Source of the DNA: Schizochytrium sp. TIO01
Lineage: Eukaryota; Sar; Bigyra; Thraustochytrida; Thraustochytriidae
DNA length: 64,000 nucleotides
Assembly: GCA_004764695.1 (NCBI GenBank)
Contig: SMSO01000007.1
Span: forward strand, 770,001 to 834,000
Reading direction: 5' to 3'
Shown here: piece after piece, positions 1 to 11,236 of the stretch
Numbering within the stretch: position 1 is the first letter of the stretch
Layout: the number at the start of each line of letters is the position of its first letter
Notes under the pieces: model-generated
The model's input: only the letters and a program-made list of their open reading frames with translations
What the model was told of the DNA's origin: nothing
Database searches by the model: none
Program-made: the position numbers and the translations under genes

Positions 1-772
1 AGGCAAGAAACACTCTTCTTGTGCTGCAATTTGCACTGTAGTTTGCATCTTTATCGCTGTTCCACCACCACCCAGTGTTCCGTTCTGCCGCCCGCTTTTT
101 CGTTTACTTTAATTTAAAAAAGAAAGTACTTGAAATAAAAATAATAATGCGTGCGGATAAATTATAAAAGTGAGAGATTTTCAATCCCCAAGAATGGAAA
201 CAAACGAATCCACTGCTCTTACTACTAACTAATGGCTCTCAAGAAACCCTTTATTTGTACCCCGACCTCGAGAGTATGCGAAAGAGGATCAATACATAAA
301 TAAATAGATGAACAAAATAAATTAAGAGCAAACAACTAAATAACTTAACAAAATGAACTATAAAAACCTTTAAAAACGAACAGTACTTTCTGATACTGCT
401 ACTCAATGGCTAGCTACTGCTAGCTGAGCCTAGACTGCTCCTCTTAGGACCCCATAGTCCGGCATACGCCTTTTCCCAGAGCCACAAACCTTGAAGGCGC
501 AGGTCCATCGCTGCGGTTCGCGCAGATTAGAATGCAGCTCTTCGAACGTGTCTGCGAGCGGCAAATGCAAATGCAAATGCAACTTCGGTTGGTGGTCTTT
601 GCAGTGCCACGTTACGGCGGATGAATGAGTGAATGAGTGAATGGAGGCGTGAGTGAACCAGCACGCTCAGCTCGTGAAGTTATGCAGCCAACAGAAAATT
701 GTTTTATGGTTTCTGGCAATAATAAATGAAAGGCGGAGGAGGAGAAAAAGAATTCATTATTGATAATGAATA

Positions 773-804
773 AATGAATGAATGAATGAATGAATGAATG
801 AATG
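773..804. repeat. (AATG)n microsatellite
   Basis: About eight tandem AATG units in gene-free spacer. Confidence 0.9.
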
Positions 805-2121
805 AGGGCCAATAACTTCCAAGAAGAACCACGTACTCGGTGGGTGTGGCACTGGCAAGTGATGAGACGAATAGAGCACTGTAATGTTCTGCTTAGACAG
901 GGGCTATTGCCTGGTGCCTCGTGGCACAACACAAATCTTGCGGCCTCCATCCGCTTCTATTTGCTCGGCTGAGCTGAAGATTGAATTGCATTCCTTTTCA
1001 ACGTTGAATAGTGAACACCGAATCTCATATCGAATATTTCACGCAAGCCATTGCGCAGGATTCAAGGCTGAATATTTCAGGAACCTTAAATCGATCGAGG
1101 GCTAGGTACTACACTCACCCAGGCAACGACGAGGTCTACTTTCAAGCCGACGCTCTTCGCACATAACGGTTCGTTCTTGGCACGCCGTGGTCCTGGTTCT
1201 TGAACCCAGGCATTGCGAGGGCGCTGCAGTTTGCGTCACAGTTCGTGTGTGTGTGTGCGCGAAGTATGCAGGTGTGTACCGCGCCTCAGCCATGTCTGTG
1301 CCTAGGCTCCGCTAGAGCTAGTTAGGGAGGTACCACCACGGTGCTCTGCGTGGAAAAAGATGGTTGGACTTGCCTGCTCAATACGAAAACGGCCGATCCC
1401 ATGAAGACCGACGTTGGCGGCGTAACTCCAGAAGCTGCCCTTGGGCAGGCCGCCTGCACTCTCCTCCAGGACACCACCTTCTCGACCATCGCAGAGAAGG
1501 CTCCGTGCGCTCTCAACGGCGACCGGAGAGCTTGAATCTTGAACGATCGCTGGCGGAGACCATTCCATCGTCTGTGCCTTCGTGCCGCTGCTGCTACCAA
1601 TACCGCTAGACAGGCCCTAGCCAGTCACTAGCCAGCGAGCCACTCACTCTAACTAACACCTACTTACTGTTACTTACTTCTTACTTACGTAGTTACTCAC
1701 TTACTGTTGGGTGGATGAGAAGAACAGTCTAAGTTTGCGCGAAGACAACTCCAACTTCGTATGAATCGTGAACCGTGAACTGTGAACCGTGAGTCGTGAA
1801 TCGCAGCGCGTGCGATGCAGCTAAATTGAGGTCGCCGCGGCGCTTTCGCTGCCATTGGCCAGCGTCGAGGAGCTGAGAAAGCGCATAGCAGTGGCGGAGG
1901 GTCCGCGTGGTTCTTTCTTGTCGTGCGTGGGTAGTTCAGGCTCCTTCCTTCCAGCGGTCTCCTCGTCTTTCACGGAGCCGCTCGTAGCTTCGTCGTTTGT
2001 TCCACTTCGACGGAGTAATGTAATTCTGACTTGAACTGAGCTAGCTTCGAATAGCTTCTTTCTTTCTTTCTTGCTTTCTTTCTTCTTAGTTTCGGACTTG
2101 GTTTGTTTATTATTTGTTCGA

Positions 2122-2179
2122 GTTTGTTTGTTTGTTTGTTTGTTTGTTGGTTGGTTGGTTGGTTGGTTGGTTGGTTGGT
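2122..2179. repeat. Compound (TTTG)n-(GGTT)n microsatellite
   Basis: A TTTG array runs directly into a GGTT array. The GGTT part differs from the TTTG part by one base per unit, so it may have arisen by point mutation and spread of one unit. Confidence 0.9.
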
Positions 2180-3725
2180 CAGCTCTTGGCTGCATCTTCG
2201 ACGAAGTTGACCTTGAACGAAGCTGACCTTGAGCTCAGTTCGCAGTTGGGCATCTTGAAGGTTGAGCGAGTCTGAGGCAACCTCGAAGCGCATTTATCGT
2301 GCTGTGTCTTCAGAAGTTAGGCTTTCTTTATTTGGGTTTATTTTGATTTATACATGCAAAATATGAAACCAATGCAAGTCAGCCAGTTCTGCCATAGTAG
2401 TCAAAACCCTTCTTATTCTCATCTCAAAACATCTTTTAATTAAAAAGAGGAAAAGAGTAAAAAAAAAAAGGAGTAAAAAAAAAAAGGTCATAGTCTCCAA
2501 AGAGGCAACCTACCTCTATAAATTAAAAACTAAAAGAAGAAGAGCCTGAGAGAACAAACTTTGAAAGCATCGTCAGAAACAGAAAAAAGGGATTCTTTCT
2601 GTGCATTAGGAGGGTTCCGAGCAGGTTCCTAGTGGGTTCCTGCCCATTAGAAAGGCGGAAAGAACAGAAGAACAAAGAGAGTCTCTCTCTGTTTCTCTCT
2701 TCTCTCTCTCTCGGGCGCTCCGCAAGAAATGCCGCAGAGCCGCTACGAGGCCGAGCACGCTCTGTGCAGAGGCGACGCGGCACCGGCCCTGAGCACGAGG
2801 CAGACCTCGAGAGGCGGCACAGCCAAGCGAAGCCAAGCCAAGCCAAGCGAAGCCAAGCCAATGGAATCTGGCCTCGAGGAAGATAGATAGATTCATGTAC
2901 GTACATTCATACATACGAATGCCTGCGAGTCAGAGAGAGAGAGAGATGCACTTAGTTGTGCGGCATTCCCCATTTAGTGCTCGGGTTATACAGTAGGGTA
3001 TTGGAATAACTCACTTGCAGGAGGCCGCATTTTGCACTTGCGCGGGGCCCTATAACCCACTTGCCGCCAGGCCCCCGCGCTGGAGGAGGAGTTTGAGTTT
3101 CCCGCCAGTCCAAAAGAACACTTCTTCTTCTTCTTCTTCCTCCTCCTTTTAATTTATTTTAAATTAAAACAAACTTGAAAACAAACTTGAAAACAATCAA
3201 TCAAATAGGCAGTTAGTTAGTTAGCTAGTTAGTTAGTTAGTTAGCTCTTCTGGTGGTTTCGAGGCTGAGGAGGAGAAAAAGAAAGAGAGAAAGGGAAAGT
3301 AGCGGAGAGTAGGTACAATGGACGGCGTACAGGTTCGGCCTAGCTAGCTGTAGCATCATAAGAACTGCCGTTCTCTCTCTTCTTCACGGCTAATTCATAA
3401 AATTAAATTGAAGAACTGTATAATTAACAATAAAAGGCCAACAGCAGCAGATCGACAGTGACAAGAAGAGAAGAGAGTAGAATGGAGTAAATTGAAGTCA
3501 AAACGAATATGCATGTTTGGCCGACAATAGAACAAAGGAACGCATTGCATTGGATGTTGTTGGCATTATAAGAGGAGCGCATTGTAGCAGGAAGAAGAAC
3601 CCATTCTCAAATGCAAATGCAAATGCAAATGCAAATGCCAATGCCGGGGAGAAGAAAGGACCAAGGAAGGCGAGGCCAAAGCAAGCATCAGAGCCGAGGC
3701 CTGCAGTGCGGAAAGCCTCACTGCG

Positions 3726-3757
<32 letters not shown>

Positions 3758-4288
3758 GGTGGAGAAGCTGTCTCTTCAAGATGCACTGCGCGGCTCTCAT
3801 CGTTTCCATGAGACAGACAGTCGTCAGACAGAGTCCCACGCTGCTAAGAGCTGCTTAGTACCTGCGTAGGAGTAGTGGACATGGAGGTCATCGCAGGCTT
3901 CAGGCGGAGGCTAGACGCGCGGCTAGGCGAAAGTGTAAGGAGTGAGAGGGCTGAAGAAGCCCCTTTGAGTCAAAGGCAGAGGCGACAAAATAGAAGGCGG
4001 CTATAGACCCACCCACCTCCTCCGCTAATGACGGCCTCGAGATGTGGTATTGTGGGTTCTTAGGCGCCAAGAAGGTGGTGGAGATGGAGGTGGAGATGGG
4101 CTGAGGCTGACTGAGCTTCGTTCTACCCTCTTTTATGGGTTCGTGTTTTATAGATTCGTGTTTTAGCTCGAGGAGTGATAAGCTAGTATTCCATTCATTC
4201 ATTCATACTATTTATATTTAGGGCAAATCAATTATAATAAAACGAGTCATAGCAAAGAGAAAACTAAAAGAGTCATGAGGACAGGGTT

Positions 4289-4289
<1 letters not shown>

Positions 4290-4377
<88 letters not shown>
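4290..4377. repeat. (GAAA)n microsatellite
   Basis: About 22 nearly perfect tetranucleotide units make this one of the longest pure simple-sequence arrays in the window. It gives rise to a spurious Ser/Phe/Leu-rich open frame on the minus strand. Confidence 0.95.
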
Positions 4378-5541
4378 GCTTACCCTTATGAGCAAAGAAC
4401 TTGGATTGGAACCTCGGGATCAACCAAAGGCCGTTGCTGTGCCTGTCAGGTGCCTTATGCACGGTACTCGGACCGTGATGCACAACACAAGCTCGAGCAA
4501 ATTTGAAATGCGCAAGCAGTCCACTTCATTCGGCTGCAAGCAACTCCAAAACCCACGATCTGCAGGACAGAGGCGCCTTCAGTGGTAATTTTGAACTCAT
4601 AGATATCGTCTCACGTTGAACAGGTAACAGAGTCCTCATTTTCCTACTTACTTTTAAAAATAATATATAAAGAATGAAAGAAAGAATGAAAGAAAGAAAG
4701 AATGTAGCGGTAGGCGGCTTCCTCGAGAAAGACCGAAGAGAACAGAGAAAGCACAACCACCACCACAAGAGGGGACACACGACCAGAGGGCCGAGGAATC
4801 GACCTCAATGAAAGAGCTAGCTAGCTAGAGAGGATAAGAAGAAGCTTCTTCCTTCGTGGACGCTCATTCGATTCGAGCGATTGGGTGTCTTTTCACTCAA
4901 CAACAACATACGTTTATGTCTGTAATTATAGATATTTAGTCAATCCAGAGCACAGCTCTGAGAGAGGGAGAGAGCCTCGCAAAACAAAACAGAGAAAGAG
5001 CGAAAGAAAGAAAGAGATGAGTGTTTTCTTCCCCTATTTTGTATAAAGCGATGTTCCTGCTTCCCAAAACAAAGGTTGAAGGTGAGCATTTTTAAAAGTT
5101 TAAAGAAAAGAAGAAAAGAGAAAAGAGAAAGAAAAAGAAAAAACTGCCTTCCTAGCTACTTGCTACCAATTTATCAAATACTAAAACAACGAATGATAAA
5201 AAAGAAAGACGAATGCATTTTCTTTTCGCGTACTGCTAGTACCTTCCCTAGCGCCTTCAGTAGCGCCCGGCCAGGTTAAGTAGGTAGGCAGTTAGGCTAA
5301 AAAAGACAACTTGAAGTGGGTTTGTTCTAAAGAAAACAGAGCGGGGCTATAGTGGTGTTAGTAACTGGTAACGAACGAGTCCACACCAGAGAGAGGCTTA
5401 GTGAGGGAGTGAAAGGAACTGATGAAAGGAAAGTGTCGCGTGAGATTCAACAAGTTTTGAAATAAATAAACAAATAAATATATAAATATAATAAATAGAT
5501 TAAAAAAAAACATGGTAAGTAGTCTACGATGAAAGGAAAGA

Positions 5542-5573
<32 letters not shown>

Positions 5574-5745
5574 CAAATTTGAAAACACGTTGAACAGAAA
5601 GAGAAAAGAGAGGGAGGGAAAAGAAAGAAAAGAGGAAAAGGAGATCGGCATCAGAGGCAGAACGACAACGCCTCGACGGAGCCAAGCAAGCGCAGCGCAG
5701 ACGGCACCAGGACAGGCGGCAGACGACAACACCAGGACAGGCACG

Positions 5746-8307
5746 ATGGGCATCACCGTTGGCGACGAAGGTAAGTGACCAAGGAACTCCCTTCCCTTTC
5801 TCTGGCCCGCTCGCGTGGGAACCGCGGATGAGGAGGCGCAGAAGTTTGAAAGTTTGAAATTCCTAGCTCTCTTGCCATGCTTGCTTGCATGCTGCATGCC
5901 AGAAAGAAAGCTTCAGGCGCTACCCGAAGACGCCGCGTACGCGTGGCAAGCCTGGGCAAAGAGAATGTGAAGATAGAGATGGAGAAGGCCAGGTATGCTT
6001 GAGTGACGACACCAGCCAGCTTCACAGCTGCGACGGTCAGCCCGCCTCGGCTAATTGTGATGAGTGGCCCCGTGAGAGGTGGTGCTCTGCGCTTTTCCTG
6101 ACGAAAGCCCAGGAGTGACAGCGATGATGCTACCTACCTACCTACCTACCTACCTGCTACGTCTCAAGTGTTAGGCATCTTCTCCTCTTGCAATCCTCGT
6201 CTTGATGGATTCTCATCCTCCCTCGCCGCATGCTGATCATCAGCTGGAGCGGTCTCTCCGCAAAAAGCACAAGCGCATCATTTGCGAGGCTTTTCTTTTC
6301 TCATCTTTTCATTCTTTCATTCATTCTTCTCTCCTCTTTTCCCGTCTTTCTTTTCTTTTCTTTTCTTTTCTTTCTCGTGGGCTTTTCTTTTCATACGCCT
6401 TTTTCACATTTGGGGTTTTGTGAGTGACTGAGTGAGTGAGTGAGTAATTGATCATTTACTCTACTGTGCAGAGTGGACGCACAAGTACAGTATTCCTTGC
6501 TCTCAAGTCGGTTATAGGAGCATAAATGCAAAATCTGCTCTACCTGGATCCTGGTAGCCCAATGAAGCAGGAGGAGGAGCTCCAGGAAGGCGCAAAGTGC
6601 CTCGCAGGTAGAAAACAGAGCGAGCGATGTCAAATTTTCATAGGTAGTAGCTAGTCAGCCAACTAGCAGCTCTAGGTCTCGCTGCTGGTGATGGCGCAGC
6701 AGGAAACACCGAGTATGACGACTCATATTTTAGAAGAGGCGGCAAAAGAAGCAACATCAGGAGCAGCAAGCAGGAAATGGACTCGGAAGTCAACATTCTC
6801 GGAGGAGACGGATAAGAGTGTGCTTATTCTTGTCACCGTTGATGATGGATGCGGTGCTCCGAAATAGGGCAATGGAGGAGGAGGAGGTAGGCATTCAAGG
6901 CCTACCTGGTTCCTTGCTTGCTCTACCTGCTTAAGAAGGTATATATATATATAACGACGAATTGGTTTGTTATAAATGATTTATATACTTTTGGCGTACG
7001 AACATGCAGGATGTCTGGACTTGGACTCTTCGTCCACACGACCTGTTTGTTTGAACATTTATCTGCCCAGAGATCGGGAGGAGCGCGCGCTCCGGCACTC
7101 AAATCCCAGGTTGTTTGGTTTTATTGAATATACCATAATCCATGCCGCCGAGTTATAGCCTCTTTTGAAATACTGAGAACCAAGAGGAATTCGTTCGCTC
7201 TTTGGACTATCTGTGAAATAAGAGACGGAAACCAGGTTGATAAGTTACGCTTACGCTTCCACGAGCCCACCCTCGCAGGGAAAGCCAGACATAGATGACC
7301 TGGATGCAGGGACCTGGTGATGACGTTCGTCCTATAGTTGGCAAGGCGCCCTCCTCTGCAGCAATATTGATTGCATATAGTCCATAATCAGGGAACGAGA
7401 ACGAAAAACACCAATCTGGGGTTCAGGGCGGTTGGCTCAAGGCGGCTGCAGAGTGAGCAGCTGATGAAAAAGAAAAAAAAATGCGAAAGGGAACACAGGA
7501 AACTTTAGAAAGGAGAATGAAAAATAAAGAATGCGGCGTTAATGAGAGAAACCGAAGGGAATAAAAACCTGAATTTGGAAAAACAACTGAATGACTAACT
7601 GAAGACACAATTGTGGCGGACATTTTAATATCTGGCCTTTTTCTTATTTGCCGCCTGTTTTTGTGACATTTCTTTCAGTGCCGGACTTTACCGCACAGAC
7701 CACTAAGGGAGAAATCAATCTTCATGACTATGTGACAGGCTCATGGTGTGTGCTTTTTGCGCATCCCGCCAACTTCACACCAGTATGCACGACAGAATTC
7801 GGCATGGTTGCCAAGCTTGCTGAGGAGTTTGAGGCTCGCAACTGCAAGATCCTTGGTTTGAGCCGGGACACTGTGGATGCCCACGAGGCCTGGATTAAGG
7901 AGATCAACGAAACCCAGGAAACCGAGGTTAACTTCCCTGTTATCGCAGACGAAGATGCTGAGATCTCCCGCCGACTTGGATTGTGCGACCCGCGCGGCAG
8001 AATTGTGCATCGTACTCTATACATCATTGACCCGAACCGTGTGTGCCAGCTCCTTCTCGTTTACCCCGAAAACACTGGTCGCAACTTTTACGAGGTTCTC
8101 CGTACACTTGACAGTTTGCAGCTCACTTCATACCACCACGTTGGTACACCGGCCAACTGGGCTGCTGGTGAGGACGTCGTTATCCTCCCTGATGTCTCTG
8201 AAGAGAGTGCGCAGGATCTCTTTCCCAAGGGGTTCACAACCATCAAACCGTACCTGCGTATCACACCCATGCCAGACTTTGCAGAAGGTCCGTTGTCTTT
8301 TGAGTAG
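5746..8307 (+). CDS. 1-Cys peroxiredoxin (Prx6 family), two exons
   Basis: Thiol peroxidase reducing hydrogen and lipid peroxides. I read the CDS as join(5746..5770, 7679..8307), 217 aa. Exon 1 encodes MGITVGDE plus one base and stops at a GTAAGT donor; exon 2 follows a TTTCTTTCAG acceptor. The junction restores the expected N-terminal family sequence, GDE-VPDF. The peroxidatic Cys45 lies in PVCTTE, after His37 in HPANFTP. Only this one family-type active-site Cys stands out, and the C-terminal dimer domain has the usual Prx6 length (human about 224 aa). The GDSWG lipase motif of mammalian PRDX6 is not kept (GSWC here). An alternative start at 7648, inside the intron, would replace the true N-terminus with unrelated residues and is less likely. 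Probably cytosolic, as no presequence is seen. Confidence 0.9.
5771..7678 (+). other. Large first intron of the peroxiredoxin gene
   Basis: This 1908-nt intron has a GTAAGT donor and a pyrimidine-rich TTTCTTTCAG acceptor. It is large compared with the only other clear intron here (310 nt) and contains microsatellites (CTAC at 6133-6154, TTTTC near 6343-6372, TGAG near 6421-6444). No gene is seen inside it on either strand. It could carry an internal promoter or enhancer, but nothing in the sequence proves that. Confidence 0.8.
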
Positions 8308-8964
8308 TAGCCAGTCAAATCATTCTGCAGCTGTATTTGGTGTGTTTCAACACCGCTAATAATACACAACAATTTTGGGCGACGAAATAAAAACAACTAA
8401 CCACAAAAACAAACCACAAAAAATTCCAAATTTTAGGTCCAGCGTAATGCTTGGTCAGACGTGATGCAACGCGCCGCCCACGCAAATGGATGGAATTTAT
8501 TTTCATCCGTATTTTATCTGTTCGTTCGTTTGCAGCGATGTAAATCATTTGCTGGGGCCCCACCTTCAAATTATATGAGTGAGGTCTATCCCAGTGAATT
8601 TGACTGGCCGTATGAGAGATACTCTTCTACATCAGGAAATGAGAACATATACCTCGATGGGCATATTCTATTTCTTGACGAGTAATTTCTTCCTGTTGCG
8701 ATCTCCAACTGTGTTCACGCTCCCTCTTTTCCTCTTTTCTTCTGTGCATGATGTGACGGGTGACTACAAGTATGTAACCTTTTGATGATGTTGATGGCAG
8801 CTCCCCGCCTTTTTTATACTCTGTACCTTTTATGTTTGATGTTTTGTTCATGGCAGCTCCCTGTCTTCTTTATATACTGTTTACCTTTGCATGTTTGTCG
8901 CTCCGCTATAGAATCATCTCTTCCATGAAATACACTTGTTTTATGGTTTTCTTTAAATCGAGAC
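8308..8964. other. Spacer between peroxiredoxin and minus-strand gene
   Basis: AT-rich sequence with no credible open frame. It should hold the 3' ends and polyadenylation sites of two convergent transcripts. Confidence 0.6.
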
Positions 8965-9414
8965 TCAGTTTACAATGTCTTCCATTACGCAAGGATGGAG
9001 AGTAGTCTCCTTTTCATCAAAATTTTGCTTCTTTGGTAAGCGTAGTACCTGCTCAAGAGCGACTTCCTCCTGTGGTCCTGTAACTGGAATTTTGTCATTT
9101 TCGCCCGAGTTCATAGCCTGCTCGTGACGCTCCATCAAGAAGCGAAGCATACGATACTGCTTGAGCCTCCAAACACCAAGCAAAACTAGAGAGATAGAAG
9201 CAAACATCCAGGCGAAAATCAAGCGACGTTTGCGTCTCTTATCCTCGAGCTTGGTCTGCTCATTATTTGGAATCTGTACATTTTTATTCAGGCTACCATT
9301 AGTAGAAACGGGGTTTGGGTTGCTTGCACCGGCGGTGTCGGGCTTCAGGGGTGGAAAAAATGGCCATTGGTGTTTTCTAAAACTTTGATTTGTGTCTTGT
9401 TGAAAGCTACACAA
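8965..9414 (-). CDS. Hypothetical single-pass membrane protein (5' end uncertain)
   Basis: I do not recognise a family. The open frame (about 149 codons) has a Pro/Asn-rich polar N-terminal part, a basic cluster (KRRKRR) followed by one hydrophobic segment (about residues 65-85) and a charged C-terminal tail. The frame begins at a TTG after an in-frame stop and has no ATG before the membrane segment. Either the first exon lies elsewhere, translation starts at an internal Met, or the gene is decayed. It diverges from the broken Erv-like gene starting about 70 bp away, so the two could share a promoter region. A chance open frame is also possible, though the basic-hydrophobic-basic layout looks protein-like. 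Confidence 0.4.
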   Translation of the reverse strand: MCSFQQDTNQSFRKHQWPFFPPLKPDTAGASNPNPVSTNGSLNKNVQIPNNEQTKLEDKRRKRRLIFAWMFASISLVLLGVWRLKQYRMLRFLMERHEQAMNSGENDKIPVTGPQEEVALEQVLRLPKKQNFDEKETTLHPCVMEDIVN

Positions 9415-9484
9415 AACATTCCTATTGATAGTTTATTGATTTCCAATCATTATGCATCAAATCATTGATAACAAAAACCAAAGA

Positions 9485-10075
9485 ATGGCAGTCGATTCGT
9501 GTTATCCTTCTGTGGAAATTTTCGGACCGTGCACGTGGAAGGTCTTACATTCAGATGCTTGGAGCTACCCTTCAGCCCCTAGTTCGCTCGTCTCACCGAA
9601 GTGACTATAGGAGTTTTTTAGAAGCTATTGGCAATGTTCTTCCTTGTCCAAATTGCAGCACGCAATTCAAGTCTTACTTAAAGAAATCTCGACCTGATAT
9701 GAAGAGTCGCGAATCTCTTCCGCATTGGGTGTACGACGCTCAAAACCAGGTAAATCGGCGCAATAACAAACCAGTTCCTAAATTTGAAGATGTAAAGGCA
9801 CAATACAGTGGTTGGGCAAATGGTCAAATGCCGGCACCGATGCAGAGCAGCAGTTGTAATGAACAGCTTGCTTTCATGGCCTCGCCTTACATGAAGGGAT
9901 CTCTACAGAGTGCTTTGTTGCTTAGAAACACGGTTGATGGGGAGCTTGTTGATGCTGGTGAAGGAGAAGGTGCTTTTGTCTATCCTAGGATTTCTTGCAC
10001 TGTTTCTAATTGGGGGCACTTGGTCTGGCTTATTATTTCTATCGTGAGTCTCGCAAAAAGACCTACAAAAACTGA
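9485..10075 (+). pseudogene. Erv/ALR-family FAD-linked sulfhydryl oxidase, frame broken by +1 shifts
   Basis: The family makes disulfide bonds with FAD and a CxxC centre. The ATG at 9485 opens a frame with FGPCTWKVLH and WSYPSAPSS, typical of the start of the Erv fold, which stops at TGA (9602-9604). One base further on, the next frame continues as DYRSFLEAIGNVLPCPNC, with the redox CxxC in LPCPNC, and then SRESLPHWVYDAQNQVN, the usual His/Asn FAD-binding stretch. Near 9937 a hydrophobic membrane-like segment appears in the third frame. A basic tail ending at 10075 is again in the first frame. Each change equals one extra base. Decay, assembly error or programmed +1 frameshifting are all possible. 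The layout (Erv domain, spacer, C-terminal membrane anchor) resembles protist and giant-virus Erv proteins. Confidence 0.7.
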
Positions 10076-10132
10076 AAATAAAACATTTCTTTGTTTTTCT
10101 CTGAAACTACTTGTAAAGATATTTCTAAGACC

Positions 10133-10399
10133 ATGGCTTTTTCGGTCCGGGGTCAAGAATTTACCAAGCTGAATAAGCTTGTTAATGATTTAAAGGTTGC
10201 GTTCGAAAATTCAAAGGATCGCGACTACCTAAGTCCATTTGAAACCAACGTTTGGAGTCATATCTCTCTCCCCGTTTTGAAGGTTGTTGCTTGCGCCTTG
10301 GTGAGCTTTGCAAGAACACCACGATCTGAAGTGCGCGTTTTAATTATCAATTTTCAGTATTTGCTCTGCTACATTCACACGGTGAGTAAACAAAATTGA
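10133..10399 (+). CDS. Hypothetical short ORF running into a dispersed repeat
   Basis: This 88-codon frame starts at ATG 10133. Its first roughly 60 residues are amphipathic and look protein-like. The last third is read from a dispersed repeat that recurs near 56099, so the natural C-terminus may have been lost to a repeat insertion or lie in another exon. No family recognised. Confidence 0.25.
   Translation: MAFSVRGQEFTKLNKLVNDLKVAFENSKDRDYLSPFETNVWSHISLPVLKVVACALVSFARTPRSEVRVLIINFQYLLCYIHTVSKQN
10319..10360 (-). repeat. Dispersed repeat copy 1 (tRNA-arm-like)
   Basis: About 42 bp closely match 56099-56140, including a 20-base exact core, with weaker similarity on both sides. Read on the minus strand it includes CTTCAGATCGTGG followed by GTTC, which resembles the 3' half of a tRNA, as in tRNA-derived SINEs. 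Confidence 0.55.
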
Positions 10400-11214
10400 A
10401 TATTGAAACGAGAAATCAACAATCATTCTGTTGAATGCTACTATAGCTGCCTTAATTGTTGGTGATAAGAGTTTTTAAGCATCCAAAAAAAAATCCAAGG
10501 CTATTTTGTAGTGTGGTGTAATGGTAGTATCAAATGAAAAGTATTAGATGTCCAACTCTTTTGCGAAACAATATCCCAGAACAAACTTGATCAATTGGAT
10601 CCTGAGTCCTCGAGGCTGTTCTTGCAAGCTCTGCTTGTGTGGTTTCCTCTCTTTCACGCCCCTCGAGCTACCCCATGGCGCAGTCCAGGAAGCTGATTTT
10701 GGACTTGCAAAAGAAACCAAAGGAAAGGCGCATTGAGGGATTGCTTTGGGCCGAGTTCTTAACCATACTCTGAGTAGTGTAGAACTCAACTGAGCTCGAA
10801 TGTACCTCTGGTTAGTGACAATGGGGAAAACAGAGAAAGCAAAAGAAACTCAGAGTTCGCGTTGTTGGGAAAACAGGGGAAAGGTGGCTCGAACCGCCTC
10901 TTTGCGCAGGCAAGCAGCTTGAAGCGCAACCAAGGCCGGTGGCACGGGCCTCAACCCTGCGCCAGAGCATCGGGCAGACAGTCGAGGCTCTGCTCGCAAA
11001 GACAGATAGCTCCAGACCCCGATCAAGCTCCACGTGTCTCAGGCGCCGTGGAACTGGGTTTCCACAGGTTATCATGAGCGCGAACTGCTGCTACAGACTT
11101 GAAAGGGTTGCCCAAACAAGCAAACCAAAAGGCACTCCGACAGCGATACATTCGTGCGTACATACACATAAAACCTGAAGGATGGGTGAACTTCCATTGA
11201 TAGGTCACCTTCGA

Positions 11215-11236
11215 AGGTCTTCTTCGAAGAAGACCT
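11215..11236. repeat. Perfect 22-bp palindrome
   Basis: The half-site AGGTCTTCTTC is followed directly by its exact reverse complement with no spacer. It could be a dimeric protein-binding site or a cruciform-forming sequence. There is no gene context to choose between these. Confidence 0.7.

Larger units (their letters stand above)
1..5745. other. Gene-free spacer rich in simple repeats
   Basis: No convincing coding region is seen on either strand. The open frames here are short, overlap one another and are mostly built from low-complexity sequence. The stretch holds many microsatellites: AATG at 773-804, TTTG/GGTT at 2122-2179, a GCCAA-type array at 2821-2861, TTAG at 3211-3245, AAATGC at 3609-3645, a long GAAA array at 4290-4377 and TTAG at 5542-5573. 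The last few hundred bases are probably the promoter and 5' leader of the peroxiredoxin gene that starts at 5746. Confidence 0.7.

Noticed and set aside
9602-9604. TGA in the Erv-like gene as selenocysteine or readthrough
   Set aside because: The conserved sequence continues in a different frame, so simple decoding of TGA would not restore it.
10880-10905. Box-B-like GGTTCGAGCC on the minus strand, possible tRNA
   Set aside because: No box A at a suitable distance, and the T-stem and acceptor stem do not pair.
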